NCBI GenBank assembly: GCA_045123185.1
Contig: JBGVIL010000026.1
Span: 124,001 to 188,000, forward strand
Length of the DNA: 64,000 bases
DNA from: UBA1231 sp045123185
GTDB taxonomy: Bacteria > Bacillota_I > Bacilli_A > ML615J-28 > CAG-313
Direction of reading: 5' to 3'
Shown here: in pieces, positions 36,838 to 46,103 of the stretch
How the letters are laid out: the number at the start of each line of letters is the position of its first letter
How positions within the stretch are numbered: the first letter of the stretch is position 1
Made by a program: the position numbers and the translations under genes
The notes under the pieces: generated by a model
The model's input: only the letters and a program-made list of their open reading frames with translations
Databases searched by the model: none
Told to the model about the DNA's origin: nothing

Positions 36838-38100
36838 ATGAAACAATTTTTTGAATTTTTAAATAAAAGTGTTAATGAATATCTTGCATGTTCAAACATA
36901 TGTAAAATCTTAAAAGAACAAGGATTTGAGTATTTAGACCCTGCATCAAAATGGAACTTAAAAAATGGGGGTAATTACTTCACAACAAAAGATCAAAGTT
37001 CTGTTATTGCCTTTAAAATGGGCCAAAAATTAGATTCTAAAAGCTTTAACATCGTATCAAGTCATTTAGATAGTCCAAACTTAAAAATTAAGCCAAATGG
37101 TATTATTACTAAACCAAACTATACTTCTTTAAATACTGAAGTATATGGTGGACCAATTCTATCTACTTGGTTAGATCGTCCTCTTAGTATTGCTGGTAGA
37201 GTATTTGTTAAAACGGAAAGTGGTATTAAAGCAGAACTTATTAACATTGATGAAGATTTACTAATAATTCCAAATGTTTGTATTCACTTAAAGAAAGATA
37301 ACGACATTAATCCTCAAAGAGATTTATTACCTTTAGCGGGATTAACTAAATATGAATCTGTTAATGAAATTTTAGAACATAAATTAGGTATTAATAAAGA
37401 TACTATTATGAGTTATGACTTAAGTGTTTATAACCGTGACCAAGCTAAACTAGTTGGTGTAGATAAAGAGTTATTTGTTTCACCTAGAATTGATAATTTA
37501 GAGTGTGCTTATACTTCACTTCAAGCATTCTTAAATAGTAACAATGATTCTAAGATTAATATTTATGCTTCATTTAATAATGAAGAAGTAGGTAGCACAA
37601 CTAAACAAGGAGCTGCATCTACTTTCTTAAAAGAAGTTTTAACAAGAATTGTCGGAAATACTGAAGAATATTATCAAGCTCTTGCTAATAGTTTCTTAGT
37701 TTCTGCGGATAATGCTCATGCTGTTCATCCAAATCGAGGTGATTTAGCTGATCCAACTAATCAAGTATTTATGAATAAAGGTATTGTTATTAAACATAAT
37801 GCTAATCAAAGATATACAACAGACGCATTATCAAATGCTTATTTCAAACTAGTATGTGATAATGCTCACGCAAAGTATCAACATTATACAAATCGTTCAG
37901 ATCAAAGAGGAGGAAGCACACTTGGTTCAATTAGTTCAACTCAAGTTAGTATTCCTTCAGTTGATATTGGTCTTGCACAACTTGCAATGCATTCTTCTTT
38001 AGAAACAGCAGGAGTAGAAGACTTCAATGAAATGATTAAAGCATTAACTTCATTCTATAATGCTAATTTTAAAGTTGAAAACGATCAAATTAAAATGTAA
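36838..38100 (+). CDS. M18-family aminopeptidase
   Basis: 420 aa, in the usual range. M18 (aspartyl aminopeptidase/ApeB-like) enzymes are large dodecameric cytosolic zinc peptidases. The metal ligands of the family are all visible: SSHLDSPNLK (H76), SPRIDNLECA (Asp), NNEEVGS (Glu pair), VSADNAHA (Asp) and LAMHSS (His near the C-terminus). The start follows TAGGAGTTT, 8 nt after the M29 gene. Acidic-residue preference is a family property and not shown here. Confidence 0.94.
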   Translation: MKQFFEFLNKSVNEYLACSNICKILKEQGFEYLDPASKWNLKNGGNYFTTKDQSSVIAFKMGQKLDSKSFNIVSSHLDSPNLKIKPNGIITKPNYTSLNTEVYGGPILSTWLDRPLSIAGRVFVKTESGIKAELINIDEDLLIIPNVCIHLKKDNDINPQRDLLPLAGLTKYESVNEILEHKLGINKDTIMSYDLSVYNRDQAKLVGVDKELFVSPRIDNLECAYTSLQAFLNSNNDSKINIYASFNNEEVGSTTKQGAASTFLKEVLTRIVGNTEEYYQALANSFLVSADNAHAVHPNRGDLADPTNQVFMNKGIVIKHNANQRYTTDALSNAYFKLVCDNAHAKYQHYTNRSDQRGGSTLGSISSTQVSIPSVDIGLAQLAMHSSLETAGVEDFNEMIKALTSFYNANFKVENDQIKM

Positions 38101-38127
38101 AAAAGAGATGAAATTCATCTCTTTTTT
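38101..38127. terminator. bidirectional terminator between the M18 gene and the tspO-like gene
   Basis: GAGATG (38105-38110) pairs with CATCTC (38116-38121), flanked by A-run and T-run. Confidence 0.88.
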
Positions 38128-38581
38128 AATTAAATAAAAATACATATCCAGATAACACACATGCGAATAAAGACCATAACACATTTGGAATTATTAAATA
38201 AGATAATTTTTTATTAAATAAGATTGTTTCCATCCAAACAAACAATATTGAAATAAATGAAGTACAACACATTACAAATGGCCAAAATAAAAGTTTAAAT
38301 TGGAAGAACAATAAAACATATAAAATATTACTAAAGTAATTAATTAGTAAATAGATTAGTAATCTTTTTTTATTTAATAAATCTTGATAAGTATTGACTA
38401 AATAAATAGACATCAAAGAATAAAGAATTGTCCAAACAATTATAAAAACAATACTTGGAATATTAATTTTGTTTAATGAATTATAAAAAGCTAAATCTCG
38501 TTCTATAAAAAAATAAGGAACAATATAAATTAAGAAAAATAGAATAAATAAGAATAAATTTTTAAAATTGAATTTTTTCAT
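38126..38581 (-). CDS. TspO/MBR-family membrane protein
   Basis: 151 aa with five hydrophobic segments, the TspO size and topology. Family features are VWTILYSLMSIYL after the second segment, the N-Y-x-x-N-x-LYVLLFF-x-FK block and the C-terminal PNVLWSLFACVLSGYVFLFN. TspO proteins bind porphyrins and sterol-like ligands and are linked to stress responses. The characteristic aromatic residues are only partly kept, so it is a diverged member. It stands alone, converging on the M18 gene, and its start follows AGAGGTA on the minus strand. Confidence 0.82.
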   Translation of the reverse strand: MKKFNFKNLFLFILFFLIYIVPYFFIERDLAFYNSLNKINIPSIVFIIVWTILYSLMSIYLVNTYQDLLNKKRLLIYLLINYFSNILYVLLFFQFKLLFWPFVMCCTSFISILFVWMETILFNKKLSYLIIPNVLWSLFACVLSGYVFLFN

Positions 38582-38651
38582 AAATACCTCTTCCGTAAAT
38601 AACCTACTAATATTCGTAATAAAATATCAGATAATTTTCATATATAGTATA

Positions 38652-38680
38652 TTGTCAAAAGAATGAAATTATGTTATAAT
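38652..38680 (+). promoter_or_regulatory. promoter of the GHL10-type glycosidase
   Basis: TTGTCA (38652-38657), a 17-nt spacer and TGT-TATAAT (-10 at 38675-38680). Confidence 0.85.
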
Positions 38681-38704
38681 ACTTAATGTAAAGGAGAATT
38701 AAAT

Positions 38705-41700
38705 ATGAAATTACTAAAAAAGATAAACAAATTACTCTTAGTAGCAATTATGTCTACTTTATGTATTTTTCTAATTAACCCTCAAAAAGCTACAGTTGAT
38801 GCAGCTACTAGTACATACAGAGGAAAAGTACAAGAAATTCGTGCTGTATGGGTATCACATTTTGCAGGTGATGTTCATGCTTATAGCGACGAAGAAAGTT
38901 ATAAAAGGGAAATTTTAGGTATTTTAGACAATATGGAATCAATGGGATTTAATACAATGATTTTCCATATTAGAACACATAACAATGCTTTATATAAATC
39001 AAAATTAAATCCAGTTGCTTCATTTTGGAGTAAAGTAGATTTTGATGAATTTGATCCACTTGAATGGATGATTGAAGAATGTCATTCAAGAGGAATTGAA
39101 TTCCACGCATGGTTAAACCCTTATCGTATTTCTACAAATGGTACAACATCTCACTACGTTGGTGGGCCTGTACCAGAAGGAAACCCAGTTTTAAATGAAG
39201 ACAATTTACTTGTATCAGGAAATTCAATTATTCTTGACCCAGGTATTCCAGAAGTTCGTGATTATATCGTTGATTCTTGTATGGAAGTTGTTGAAAATTA
39301 TGACGTCGATGCAATTCATTTTGATGATTATTTCTACATCTCTGGTTGTGATGATACAGCTACTCGTAAAAAATATAATACTGAAGGTTTATCACTAGGT
39401 GATTTTAGAAGACAACAAGTTGATTTATTTATTGAACAATTATCTGATAAAATGTATGATTATAATATTAAGAATAATAAGACTGTTCAATTAGGTATTT
39501 CTCCATCAGGAATTTACCGAAATGGTTCATATTCTAGTGCTACTCCAGAATATGATGCGAATGGTAATTTAACTTATCCATTATATTCTAACACTAGTGG
39601 TTTTGCTCACTATGATAATTATTTATATAGTGATACTAAAAAATGGATTGATGAAGAATGGATTGACTATATTCTTCCACAAACATATTGGGCAATTGGT
39701 CACACTTCTGCAAGCTTTGCAAAACTTGCTGAATGGTGGAGTTGGGCAGTTAAGTATAAAAAAGTAAACTTATACTTAGGTGTTGGTATTTATATGTCAC
39801 TTGAAAGTACAACAAGTGGTCAATACTGGAAGAGTTCAACAGAAGTTAAAGATCAAATCGAACTTGCTAACAGATATTATGATACAATTGATGGTTTATC
39901 ATTCTATAAATATAGTTCAATGTTAAGTTCTAATTCACTTATGCAAGGATATGTTAAACATTTAGAAGATTACTGGGTTAAAGATTTACCAGGAGCTGTT
40001 CAACAAAGATACACACACCTTCCTGAACCTGATGTAACTAATTTAGTTTTAGAAGGTACTACATTATCTTGGAATAAAGTTGATAATGTTCGTGGATATG
40101 TTGTTTGGCAAACAAAACGAAATGGTGAAGTTAATCAAGTCGATCCAGATATTAATCAATTATATGTTTATACACAAGATACTCAAGTTGAAATCGTTGA
40201 TGGCTATGATTATTTTGTTTCTACTGTAAACCTTGCAAATGAAATTTCAGAACCATTACCAGTTAAAGCTCAAAGTAAAGTCGAAAGAGTAATTAATTTA
40301 ATTAATGGAATTACTATTCCAGTTACTCTTGATCAAGTTAGTCAAATTAATAATATTAAAGATAAGTTCGATGTTTTAACAGCTGAAGAACAAGCACAAG
40401 TTACTAATGCTGAAGTTTTAACATTTGCATTAGAACAAATTAAAGTATTATATTCTTTTGAAGAAGATGTTAAAAACTTTGCTTCAACACTACAAACAGA
40501 TACAACTGACAAATATGTTTTACCTTCATCATATTTAGATTATGCTGTAACATGGGAATATGTTAAACCATCAGATTCAAGTTTATATAATATTAATACA
40601 GGTGAAGTATTAGTCGAATATCTTGCTACAACATTAGTTGGTTTAAAATATACATTAACTAAAAATGGTGTAAGTTACTCTGGCACACACAATCTTAATA
40701 TTGGTTATGTAAAACAATCAGAAATAGGTCTAATTTACCGTAATACACCAAACTCTTTAAATCCAAATGAAGATCCAAGTGCAGGCGTATCATTCATTGG
40801 ATGGGCTGGTAAAGCCTTTAGATTTGGCAATTATGTTTTCTATATCGCAGATGGCAACTATCATGAATTAACATCAACAACTATTCCTAAAGGTCATTGG
40901 TCTTCATGTGGTAATGTTTATGTTAATAAAACGAATAAAACAATTACAGATAAAGTATCTAATTTCAGTATTTCAACAATTAGTAATTATGGATATTTAA
41001 TTATTGGTGCTGATGGATTAGTTCGTACAACAGTAGCAACTGCAAGTTCAAGTGATACAATTACACTTGCTCCTGGAGAAATCTTATATTCATCAAATTA
41101 CTTAGATGGATTAATTACTAATTCCCCATTAAGACCAGCAACAGGTATTGAAGTTGGAACAAAAATGGAATTGATTACTCCAGTATGGAAACAAGAAGTA
41201 TCTGAAGATGCTAGTGCACAAAAATTAGTCGAAGAAATTAATAATCTTCCAAGTACAATCTTATTGATTCATCAAACTTTAATTGAAAGATTAGAAACAA
41301 GTTACAACGCTTTAACAGAATCTGCTAAAGCTAAAGTTACTAACTATAGTAAATTACAATCAGCAAGACAAACTTTAAATAATTTAATTGCTGCTGAAGA
41401 AGCTTTAAAACAAGCTAAGTTAGAAGCTATTCATGATGTAAAAGTTCACATTGGTGATTTATCAATCTATAGTGAATCTGGTAAAACACAAATTCAAAAT
41501 ATTATTGCAATGTATGAAATTAATATTAATAACGTAACTGACATTATTGATTTAGATCAATTAGTATTAAATGCAAAACAAGCATTAGATGCTGTTCTAA
41601 CTCAAGCTGAAGAAGATGCAGCTGTTATTCAGGAAGAAAGAGAAAAAGCAATTAAACAATTAAATGAAACAATCACTGATTTAAGTATTTATTCAGGAAT

Positions 41701-42622
41701 TGGTAAAGCAACTATTCAGACTATTTTAGCTCAAGCAACTAACCAAATTAACTCTGCAGATACTGTAGATGAAGTATTAGATATCTTAGAACGCGGTATT
41801 GCATCTCTTCAAAGTGTAGCGACTGAGGCCGAAGAAAATCAACAAATTGGTATTAATCGCGTTAACTCTCTAGTTGAGAATATTAATTATTCTTTATACT
41901 CATCATCTAATGCAAACAAGATTAGACAAGCAGTTTTACAAACTAAAACTAAGATTTTACAAGAATCTAATCTTGACACAATTAATAGTTTAGTTAAAGA
42001 ATTAGAAGATCTAATTAAGAGTGTAAAAACAAAAGAACAAGAAATTCAAGAGTTACAAAGTGAAAAAGATTTAGCAATAGAAACTATTCGAAATAGTTAT
42101 AATATTGATAATTATAGTGCTGAAAATAAAGTAGTTGTTGAAGGCATTGTTGAAGAATATATTACGTTAATTTCTAATGCAACATCACTTGCTAAAATCG
42201 TTACTTATAAAGCGGAAGCATTAAGTAAACTTACTGCTGTTCCAATTGATGAACTTGCAGTTTTAAAACGCGAAACACTTGAATCAGCAAGACAATACAT
42301 TGATACGTTAAAAACATCAGAAGTAGGAAAAAATCAATTAGAAACATTATATAATACTTTTGTTTCTGATATTGAAAATGAAACAATTTCTGGTAAGGTT
42401 ACATTATTATTTAATCAATTTAAATCAAATGCTGATGAGATTGCTTCTAAAAATCCTGAAGTAATTGAACCAGAACCTGAAAATCCAATTAAGCCAGAAA
42501 ATCCTACAAAACCAGAAAATCCAGATAATACAACTAAGTGTAGTTTAACTGGTGCCTATGTATCAAGTATGTTCTTAATGATGCTTGTTGGATGTTTATT
42601 AATTCTTAAAAAACGTAACTAA
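38705..42622 (+). CDS. secreted GHL10-type glycoside hydrolase with coiled-coil stalk and C-terminal anchor
   Basis: 1,305 aa. The signal peptide runs to about residue 33 (VDA/A). A GHL10 (DUF187) TIM barrel spans about 42-400: EIRAVWVSHF, FNTMIFHIR, WLNPYRIS, AIHFDDYFY and ILPQTYWAIG. A fibronectin-like stretch (about 440-520), a degenerate bacterial Ig-like part and a mixed beta domain (about 670-830) follow, then helical repeats with the recurring element DLSIYS (about 880-1240). A Pro/Glu linker leads to a single TM segment and KKRN at the end. It is probably a wall- or polysaccharide-acting enzyme held at the surface. There is no LPxTG; SLTG precedes the TM. Confidence 0.88.
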   Translation: MKLLKKINKLLLVAIMSTLCIFLINPQKATVDAATSTYRGKVQEIRAVWVSHFAGDVHAYSDEESYKREILGILDNMESMGFNTMIFHIRTHNNALYKSKLNPVASFWSKVDFDEFDPLEWMIEECHSRGIEFHAWLNPYRISTNGTTSHYVGGPVPEGNPVLNEDNLLVSGNSIILDPGIPEVRDYIVDSCMEVVENYDVDAIHFDDYFYISGCDDTATRKKYNTEGLSLGDFRRQQVDLFIEQLSDKMYDYNIKNNKTVQLGISPSGIYRNGSYSSATPEYDANGNLTYPLYSNTSGFAHYDNYLYSDTKKWIDEEWIDYILPQTYWAIGHTSASFAKLAEWWSWAVKYKKVNLYLGVGIYMSLESTTSGQYWKSSTEVKDQIELANRYYDTIDGLSFYKYSSMLSSNSLMQGYVKHLEDYWVKDLPGAVQQRYTHLPEPDVTNLVLEGTTLSWNKVDNVRGYVVWQTKRNGEVNQVDPDINQLYVYTQDTQVEIVDGYDYFVSTVNLANEISEPLPVKAQSKVERVINLINGITIPVTLDQVSQINNIKDKFDVLTAEEQAQVTNAEVLTFALEQIKVLYSFEEDVKNFASTLQTDTTDKYVLPSSYLDYAVTWEYVKPSDSSLYNINTGEVLVEYLATTLVGLKYTLTKNGVSYSGTHNLNIGYVKQSEIGLIYRNTPNSLNPNEDPSAGVSFIGWAGKAFRFGNYVFYIADGNYHELTSTTIPKGHWSSCGNVYVNKTNKTITDKVSNFSISTISNYGYLIIGADGLVRTTVATASSSDTITLAPGEILYSSNYLDGLITNSPLRPATGIEVGTKMELITPVWKQEVSEDASAQKLVEEINNLPSTILLIHQTLIERLETSYNALTESAKAKVTNYSKLQSARQTLNNLIAAEEALKQAKLEAIHDVKVHIGDLSIYSESGKTQIQNIIAMYEININNVTDIIDLDQLVLNAKQALDAVLTQAEEDAAVIQEEREKAIKQLNETITDLSIYSGIGKATIQTILAQATNQINSADTVDEVLDILERGIASLQSVATEAEENQQIGINRVNSLVENINYSLYSSSNANKIRQAVLQTKTKILQESNLDTINSLVKELEDLIKSVKTKEQEIQELQSEKDLAIETIRNSYNIDNYSAENKVVVEGIVEEYITLISNATSLAKIVTYKAEALSKLTAVPIDELAVLKRETLESARQYIDTLKTSEVGKNQLETLYNTFVSDIENETISGKVTLLFNQFKSNADEIASKNPEVIEPEPENPIKPENPTKPENPDNTTKCSLTGAYVSSMFLMMLVGCLLILKKRN

Positions 42623-42627
42623 AATAT

Positions 42628-42661
42628 AAAGATGTAAACAATTTAGTTTACATCTTTTTTT
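42628..42661 (+). terminator. terminator of the GHL10 gene
   Basis: A 12-bp stem (42628-42639 with 42646-42657), loop AATTTA and a T-run. Confidence 0.92.
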
Positions 42662-42717
42662 ATGGAAATTATTGTAAAGACATCAAAAGTCTAATAAAAA
42701 ATAGTTAATATGTTTGC

Positions 42718-42746
42718 TTGATTAATAAAACAAATGAGAGTATAAT
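42718..42746 (+). promoter_or_regulatory. promoter of tdk-tadA
   Basis: TTGATT (42718-42723), a 17-nt spacer and TATAAT (42741-42746). Confidence 0.7.
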
Positions 42747-42770
42747 AATTTGAAAGAAGAGGTATTGGTT

Positions 42771-43364
42771 ATGGAATTTCGTGGAAGAGATGGATGGATA
42801 GAAGTTATTTGTGGTAGCATGTTCGCCGGTAAAACAGAAGAATTAATTAGACGTATTACTAGAATTAAATACGCAAAGAAAGATATTATTGTATTTAAAC
42901 CAAGTATTGATGATCGTTATGATAAAACTGATGTTGTTTCACATTCACAAAGAAAAGTAAAATCAATTGTTGTAAAAAATTCTGATGATATTAAACAATA
43001 TATTGATACTCTAGAAGTAATGCCATACGCTATTGCGATTGATGAAGTTCAATTTTTTGATCGCGGATTAATCGCTATTATTGAAGACTTAGCTAATAAA
43101 GGAACAAGAGTAATTGTTGCTGGACTAGATTTGGATTTTAGAGGTGAACCTTTTGGTATCATGCCAGATATTTTAGCAAGAGCTGAATATATTACAAAGT
43201 TACATGCAATATGTCAAGTATGTGGTGATCTAGCTACTAGAACACAAAGAATAATTGATAATCGTCCAGCATATTATGAAGATGAAATCATCTTAGTAAG
43301 TGCAAAAGAAAAATACGAAGCGCGTTGTCGTCACTGTCACGAAGTACCACATCATGACAAATAA
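42771..43364 (+). CDS. tdk: thymidine kinase (TK1 type)
   Basis: 197 aa. It phosphorylates thymidine with ATP for nucleotide salvage. The P-loop is GSMFAGKT (15-22), the catalytic and Walker B block is IDEVQFF, and the C-terminal zinc site has CQVC and CRHCH. I chose the ATG at 42771 behind AGAAGAGGT. The frame extends seven codons further upstream, but without a suitable ribosome site. Its last codons overlap tadA. Confidence 0.95.
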   Translation: MEFRGRDGWIEVICGSMFAGKTEELIRRITRIKYAKKDIIVFKPSIDDRYDKTDVVSHSQRKVKSIVVKNSDDIKQYIDTLEVMPYAIAIDEVQFFDRGLIAIIEDLANKGTRVIVAGLDLDFRGEPFGIMPDILARAEYITKLHAICQVCGDLATRTQRIIDNRPAYYEDEIILVSAKEKYEARCRHCHEVPHHDK

Positions 43365-43812
43365 TGAAAAATATATGGCTTTAGCTTTGAAAGAAGCTGA
43401 GAAAGCCTTTAAAAAAAATGAAGTGCCTGTCGGTTGTGTTATTGTTAAAGATGATAAAGTCATTGCTCGAGCCCACAATTTAAGACAAACAAAAAAATCT
43501 GTATTAGGTCATGCAGAAATATTAGCTATTGAAAAAGCTTCAAAAAAGTTAAATAGTTGGATTCTTGAAGATTGTACGATTTATGTAACTTTAGAACCAT
43601 GCCCAATGTGTGCAGGAACAATATTACAATCAAGAATAAAAAAACTTGTATTTGCAGCAAATGAACCAAAGTTTGGTGCGTGTGGTAGTGTTATAAATTT
43701 ATTTGAAAAGAAATTTAATCATGAAGTAGAAGTAATACCAAATGTATTACAAGAAGAATCATCAAAATTATTAAAAAACTTTTTTCAAATTTTAAGACAA
43801 AACAAACAATAA
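43354..43812 (+). CDS. tadA: tRNA-specific adenosine deaminase
   Basis: 152 aa. It deaminates the wobble adenosine 34 of tRNA-Arg(ACG) to inosine. The zinc site is H53-A-E55 and P82-C83-P-M-C86, with E55 as the proton shuttle. It overlaps the end of tdk by 11 nt, so translation is probably coupled. The longer open frame upstream lies inside tdk and is not used. The general CMP/dCMP deaminase fold makes other substrates possible, but length and the EPCPMCAG motif favour TadA. Confidence 0.93.
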   Translation: MTNNEKYMALALKEAEKAFKKNEVPVGCVIVKDDKVIARAHNLRQTKKSVLGHAEILAIEKASKKLNSWILEDCTIYVTLEPCPMCAGTILQSRIKKLVFAANEPKFGACGSVINLFEKKFNHEVEVIPNVLQEESSKLLKNFFQILRQNKQ

Positions 43813-43822
43813 ATGATATAAT
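43794..43822 (+). promoter_or_regulatory. promoter of the SRP RNA
   Basis: AAGACA (43794-43799), a 17-nt spacer and TGA-TATAAT (-10 at 43817-43822), overlapping the end of tadA. Confidence 0.6.
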
Positions 43823-43830
43823 ACAATTAC

Positions 43831-43945
43831 AAATCCCATTTTAGGTACCTTCATCCAAGGTTAGGCGGTGAACCAGGTCAGGTCTTGATCGAAGCAGCCT
43901 TAAATTTGTTTAACTTGTGGTTGGGGGTACCTAAGATGGGATTTT
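43831..43945 (+). ncRNA. ffs: signal recognition particle RNA (4.5S type)
   Basis: The SRP54-binding hairpin is clear: CCAGGTCAGGTCTTGATC followed by GAAGCAGCC (43873-43899). The outer helix pairs AAATCCCAT...AGGTACC (43831-43849) with GGTACCT..GATGGGATTT (43926-43945), and the final T-run serves as terminator. The length of about 115 nt fits a small bacterial SRP RNA without an Alu domain. The exact 5' end is inferred from the promoter. Confidence 0.93.
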
Positions 43946-43959
43946 TATTTAAAAGAAAA

Positions 43960-43986
43960 ATGGCTTGATTAATCAAGCCATTATTT
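43960..43986. terminator. bidirectional terminator
   Basis: A 20-nt perfect palindrome at 43961-43980 (TGGCTTGATT with its complement), flanked by A-run and T-rich sequence. It closes the minus-strand MBL gene and backs up the SRP RNA. Confidence 0.85.
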
Positions 43987-44796
43987 TAATTTATTCGGGT
44001 CAAACACAACACCTACATCATTTTGATCATACATCTTACCTAAAGTATAACAAAAACTTGTTAAATGATCAAAATTATTGAAGTATACTTGAACTGATTT
44101 TTCTATGTCAATGTTTTTCGCACAATTTAAAAAATCAATCATTTTTTGTCTTGGTAATATTATACCTGCGCCATGACCAACTAGTATACCTTTAAAAGGG
44201 ATTTTATTAGTTTCTTCTAACATTTTTATATATGTATCAACCGTTGTAGATTCTTGTAAAAATAACCAAACAAAAGGACATGCCGCATCACTAGTTACTA
44301 GTAATTGATCATGCGGAATATAAAATCCAACACTACCTGTTGTATGACCTTCCATATTGACTACTTCAACAGTTATTCCACCTAAATCAAATATTTGATT
44401 GTATTCTAAAATTTTTAAATTACCTTCAGTTTGTTTATAATATAATTCATGATTGTAATTATCATCGATTAATTTCATGCTTTTTGCAGTATTAACATTT
44501 CTAATACGCCAATCTAAACTGTTATGTAAACGACATAAGTCAATATCTTTTTTGTGAATATAAACTTCTTTAAATAAATAGTTACCACAACTATGATCCA
44601 TATGTCCATGAGAATTAACAACAATTAAAGGTAACTTAGTTAAAGTTAAGACATGTTCATAAATATTTTGAATACCATAGCCGGTATCTATTAACATTGC
44701 AGAGTCTTTACCGATAATTAAAGTCATTAAGACGCCCATTGGATCTTTAATTTGATATATATGTTCGTTGATTACAATATCTTTAAAATAATTCAT
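43981..44796 (-). CDS. metallo-beta-lactamase-fold hydrolase
   Basis: 271 aa. The metal-binding motif HGHMDH (H63, H65, D67, H68) is complete, and the later ligands are in MEGHTTGSVGF, VTSDAAC and LVGHG. The family covers glyoxalase II-like thioesterases, lactonases and others, so substrate cannot be assigned. No signal peptide, so it is cytosolic. The start follows TGAGGTGAAAAT on the minus strand. It is divergent from the lipoprotein gene at 44891, whose promoter sits between them. Confidence 0.88.
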   Translation of the reverse strand: MNYFKDIVINEHIYQIKDPMGVLMTLIIGKDSAMLIDTGYGIQNIYEHVLTLTKLPLIVVNSHGHMDHSCGNYLFKEVYIHKKDIDLCRLHNSLDWRIRNVNTAKSMKLIDDNYNHELYYKQTEGNLKILEYNQIFDLGGITVEVVNMEGHTTGSVGFYIPHDQLLVTSDAACPFVWLFLQESTTVDTYIKMLEETNKIPFKGILVGHGAGIILPRQKMIDFLNCAKNIDIEKSVQVYFNNFDHLTSFCYTLGKMYDQNDVGVVFDPNKLK

Positions 44797-44827
44797 ATTT
44801 TCACCTCAAATAATTATAACATAATTA

Positions 44828-44856
44828 TTTACAAATACCATAACTTGTGCTATAAT
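44828..44856 (+). promoter_or_regulatory. promoter of the InlB-repeat lipoprotein operon
   Basis: TTTACA (44828-44833), a 17-nt spacer and TGC-TATAAT (-10 at 44851-44856). Confidence 0.85.
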
Positions 44857-44890
44857 AAATTAGAAAAAGTAAAAATTAGAGGTATAATTA

Positions 44891-45853
44891 ATGAAAAAAT
44901 ATGTGAAATTATTATTGTTATTTTTCTTAGCTTTTGTAATTATTGGTTGTAATAAAGAAGAAAATGATAACTCGTATACAATAAAATTTTCCACTGATTG
45001 TGAATTGACTTACGAGGATGTTGTTATTGAAAAACAACAAACAATTGATCTTCCTACACCAACTAAAAAGGGATTTAAATTTATTGGTTGGTATCCAAGT
45101 GAAAAGTTTGTAAAAGGTACAGAGGTTACTAAAGACACAGTAATTGGTAAAAATATTACTTTATATGCGAAATGGGAATCAATCAAAGTAAATGTTGTAT
45201 TAAATACTAATGGTGGTCAAGTAGCTGAAAACGTTAAAACAGAATATAATATATATTCAGTTGATACAATTGATTTACCTAAAGTTTCAAAAGACCAACA
45301 TATTTTCTTAGGATGGTTTGTCGGAAACACAAAATATGAAGGTAAAGTTTCTTTCTTAGAAGATACTATTGTTGAAGCTAGATTTATCGCATTAAGTGAA
45401 TTACAAAGCGAATACAATGTAACATTAAATTTAAATGGTGGTAAGTTCTATGATTTTGATGAACCATTAAGTGATGAAGTTTTAAACAGTAGAGAATATC
45501 GATATCTTCGTGATGAAAACTTAAGTGATGCACTTAATAAAATTTTATATGAATTTACAGCAGATTTTTGTTCATTTAAAAACCGACCATCATACTTTTA
45601 TGAATGGGTTCGATATAATATTTTTGATAACACATATGAATCATTAATTGGAAATTCAGGTTTCTTAAGTTATGAATATTATTTAGGCAAATGGGAATGG
45701 TTATTCCAAACATTAGAATATTATGCAGAACCACAAAATAAACAATATTTTGCTGATATTTATTCATGTAATTATACTCAAGATAATAAGAATTATTTTG
45801 AAGCATCTGCATGCATTCGTGCAGAACTAGCAGGTTTATTTGATGTAGATTAA
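44891..45853 (+). CDS. InlB-repeat lipoprotein, truncated by an in-frame TAA
   Basis: 320 aa up to a TAA at 45851-45853. The lipobox VIIGC places the lipidated cysteine at residue 20. Two Listeria-Bacteroides (InlB B-type) repeats follow with the hallmark F-x-GWY and LYAKW. The third repeat is split by an insertion of about 130 aromatic residues with no recognised domain. The same frame continues past the stop to 46102 and completes the third repeat (VFRGWYDNPEF..ITLYARW), so the intact protein would be about 403 aa. It is an extracellular lipoprotein, cotranscribed with the GH18 gene. Confidence 0.85.
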   Translation: MKKYVKLLLLFFLAFVIIGCNKEENDNSYTIKFSTDCELTYEDVVIEKQQTIDLPTPTKKGFKFIGWYPSEKFVKGTEVTKDTVIGKNITLYAKWESIKVNVVLNTNGGQVAENVKTEYNIYSVDTIDLPKVSKDQHIFLGWFVGNTKYEGKVSFLEDTIVEARFIALSELQSEYNVTLNLNGGKFYDFDEPLSDEVLNSREYRYLRDENLSDALNKILYEFTADFCSFKNRPSYFYEWVRYNIFDNTYESLIGNSGFLSYEYYLGKWEWLFQTLEYYAEPQNKQYFADIYSCNYTQDNKNYFEASACIRAELAGLFDVD

Positions 45854-46102
45854 TATGTTTATGGAGATTATTTATATTATTCACACAAATATACTGAAGA
45901 AGAAATTTTAAATATTGAAAACTTATTTAATTTAACTAAATATGAACCAGGTAAAGAAACAATTGTCTTCGCACCAATCAAAGATGGTTATGTATTCCGC
46001 GGTTGGTATGATAATCCAGAGTTCAATGGTGATGCTTATTGGAGTATTCCAGATACTTGGTTTGGCGATATAACTTTATATGCAAGATGGGAGGAAATTT
46101 AA
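45854..46102 (+). pseudogene. 3' remnant of the InlB-repeat lipoprotein after the in-frame stop
   Basis: It is in frame with 44891-45853 and free of stops to the TAA at 46100-46102. It encodes the final F-x-GWY repeat half ending LYARWEEI. A single change (TAA from, for example, AAA) would restore the gene. The Shine-Dalgarno of the next gene lies in its last codons (GGGAGG). Confidence 0.8.
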
Positions 46103-46103
46103 A

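Noticed and set aside
38582..38704. TTGACA on the minus strand as a tspO promoter
   Set aside because: A -35-like element overlaps the forward promoter, but no convincing -10 lies at the right distance on the minus strand.
43300..43353. Longer N-terminus for tadA
   Set aside because: It runs entirely within tdk and gives a Lys-rich leader unlike any TadA. The ATG at 43354 matches the family start.
45576..45884. Minus-strand frame opposite the broken lipoprotein
   Set aside because: It is rich in Asn, His and Tyr as expected from antisense of AT-rich coding DNA, and it lacks a ribosome site.
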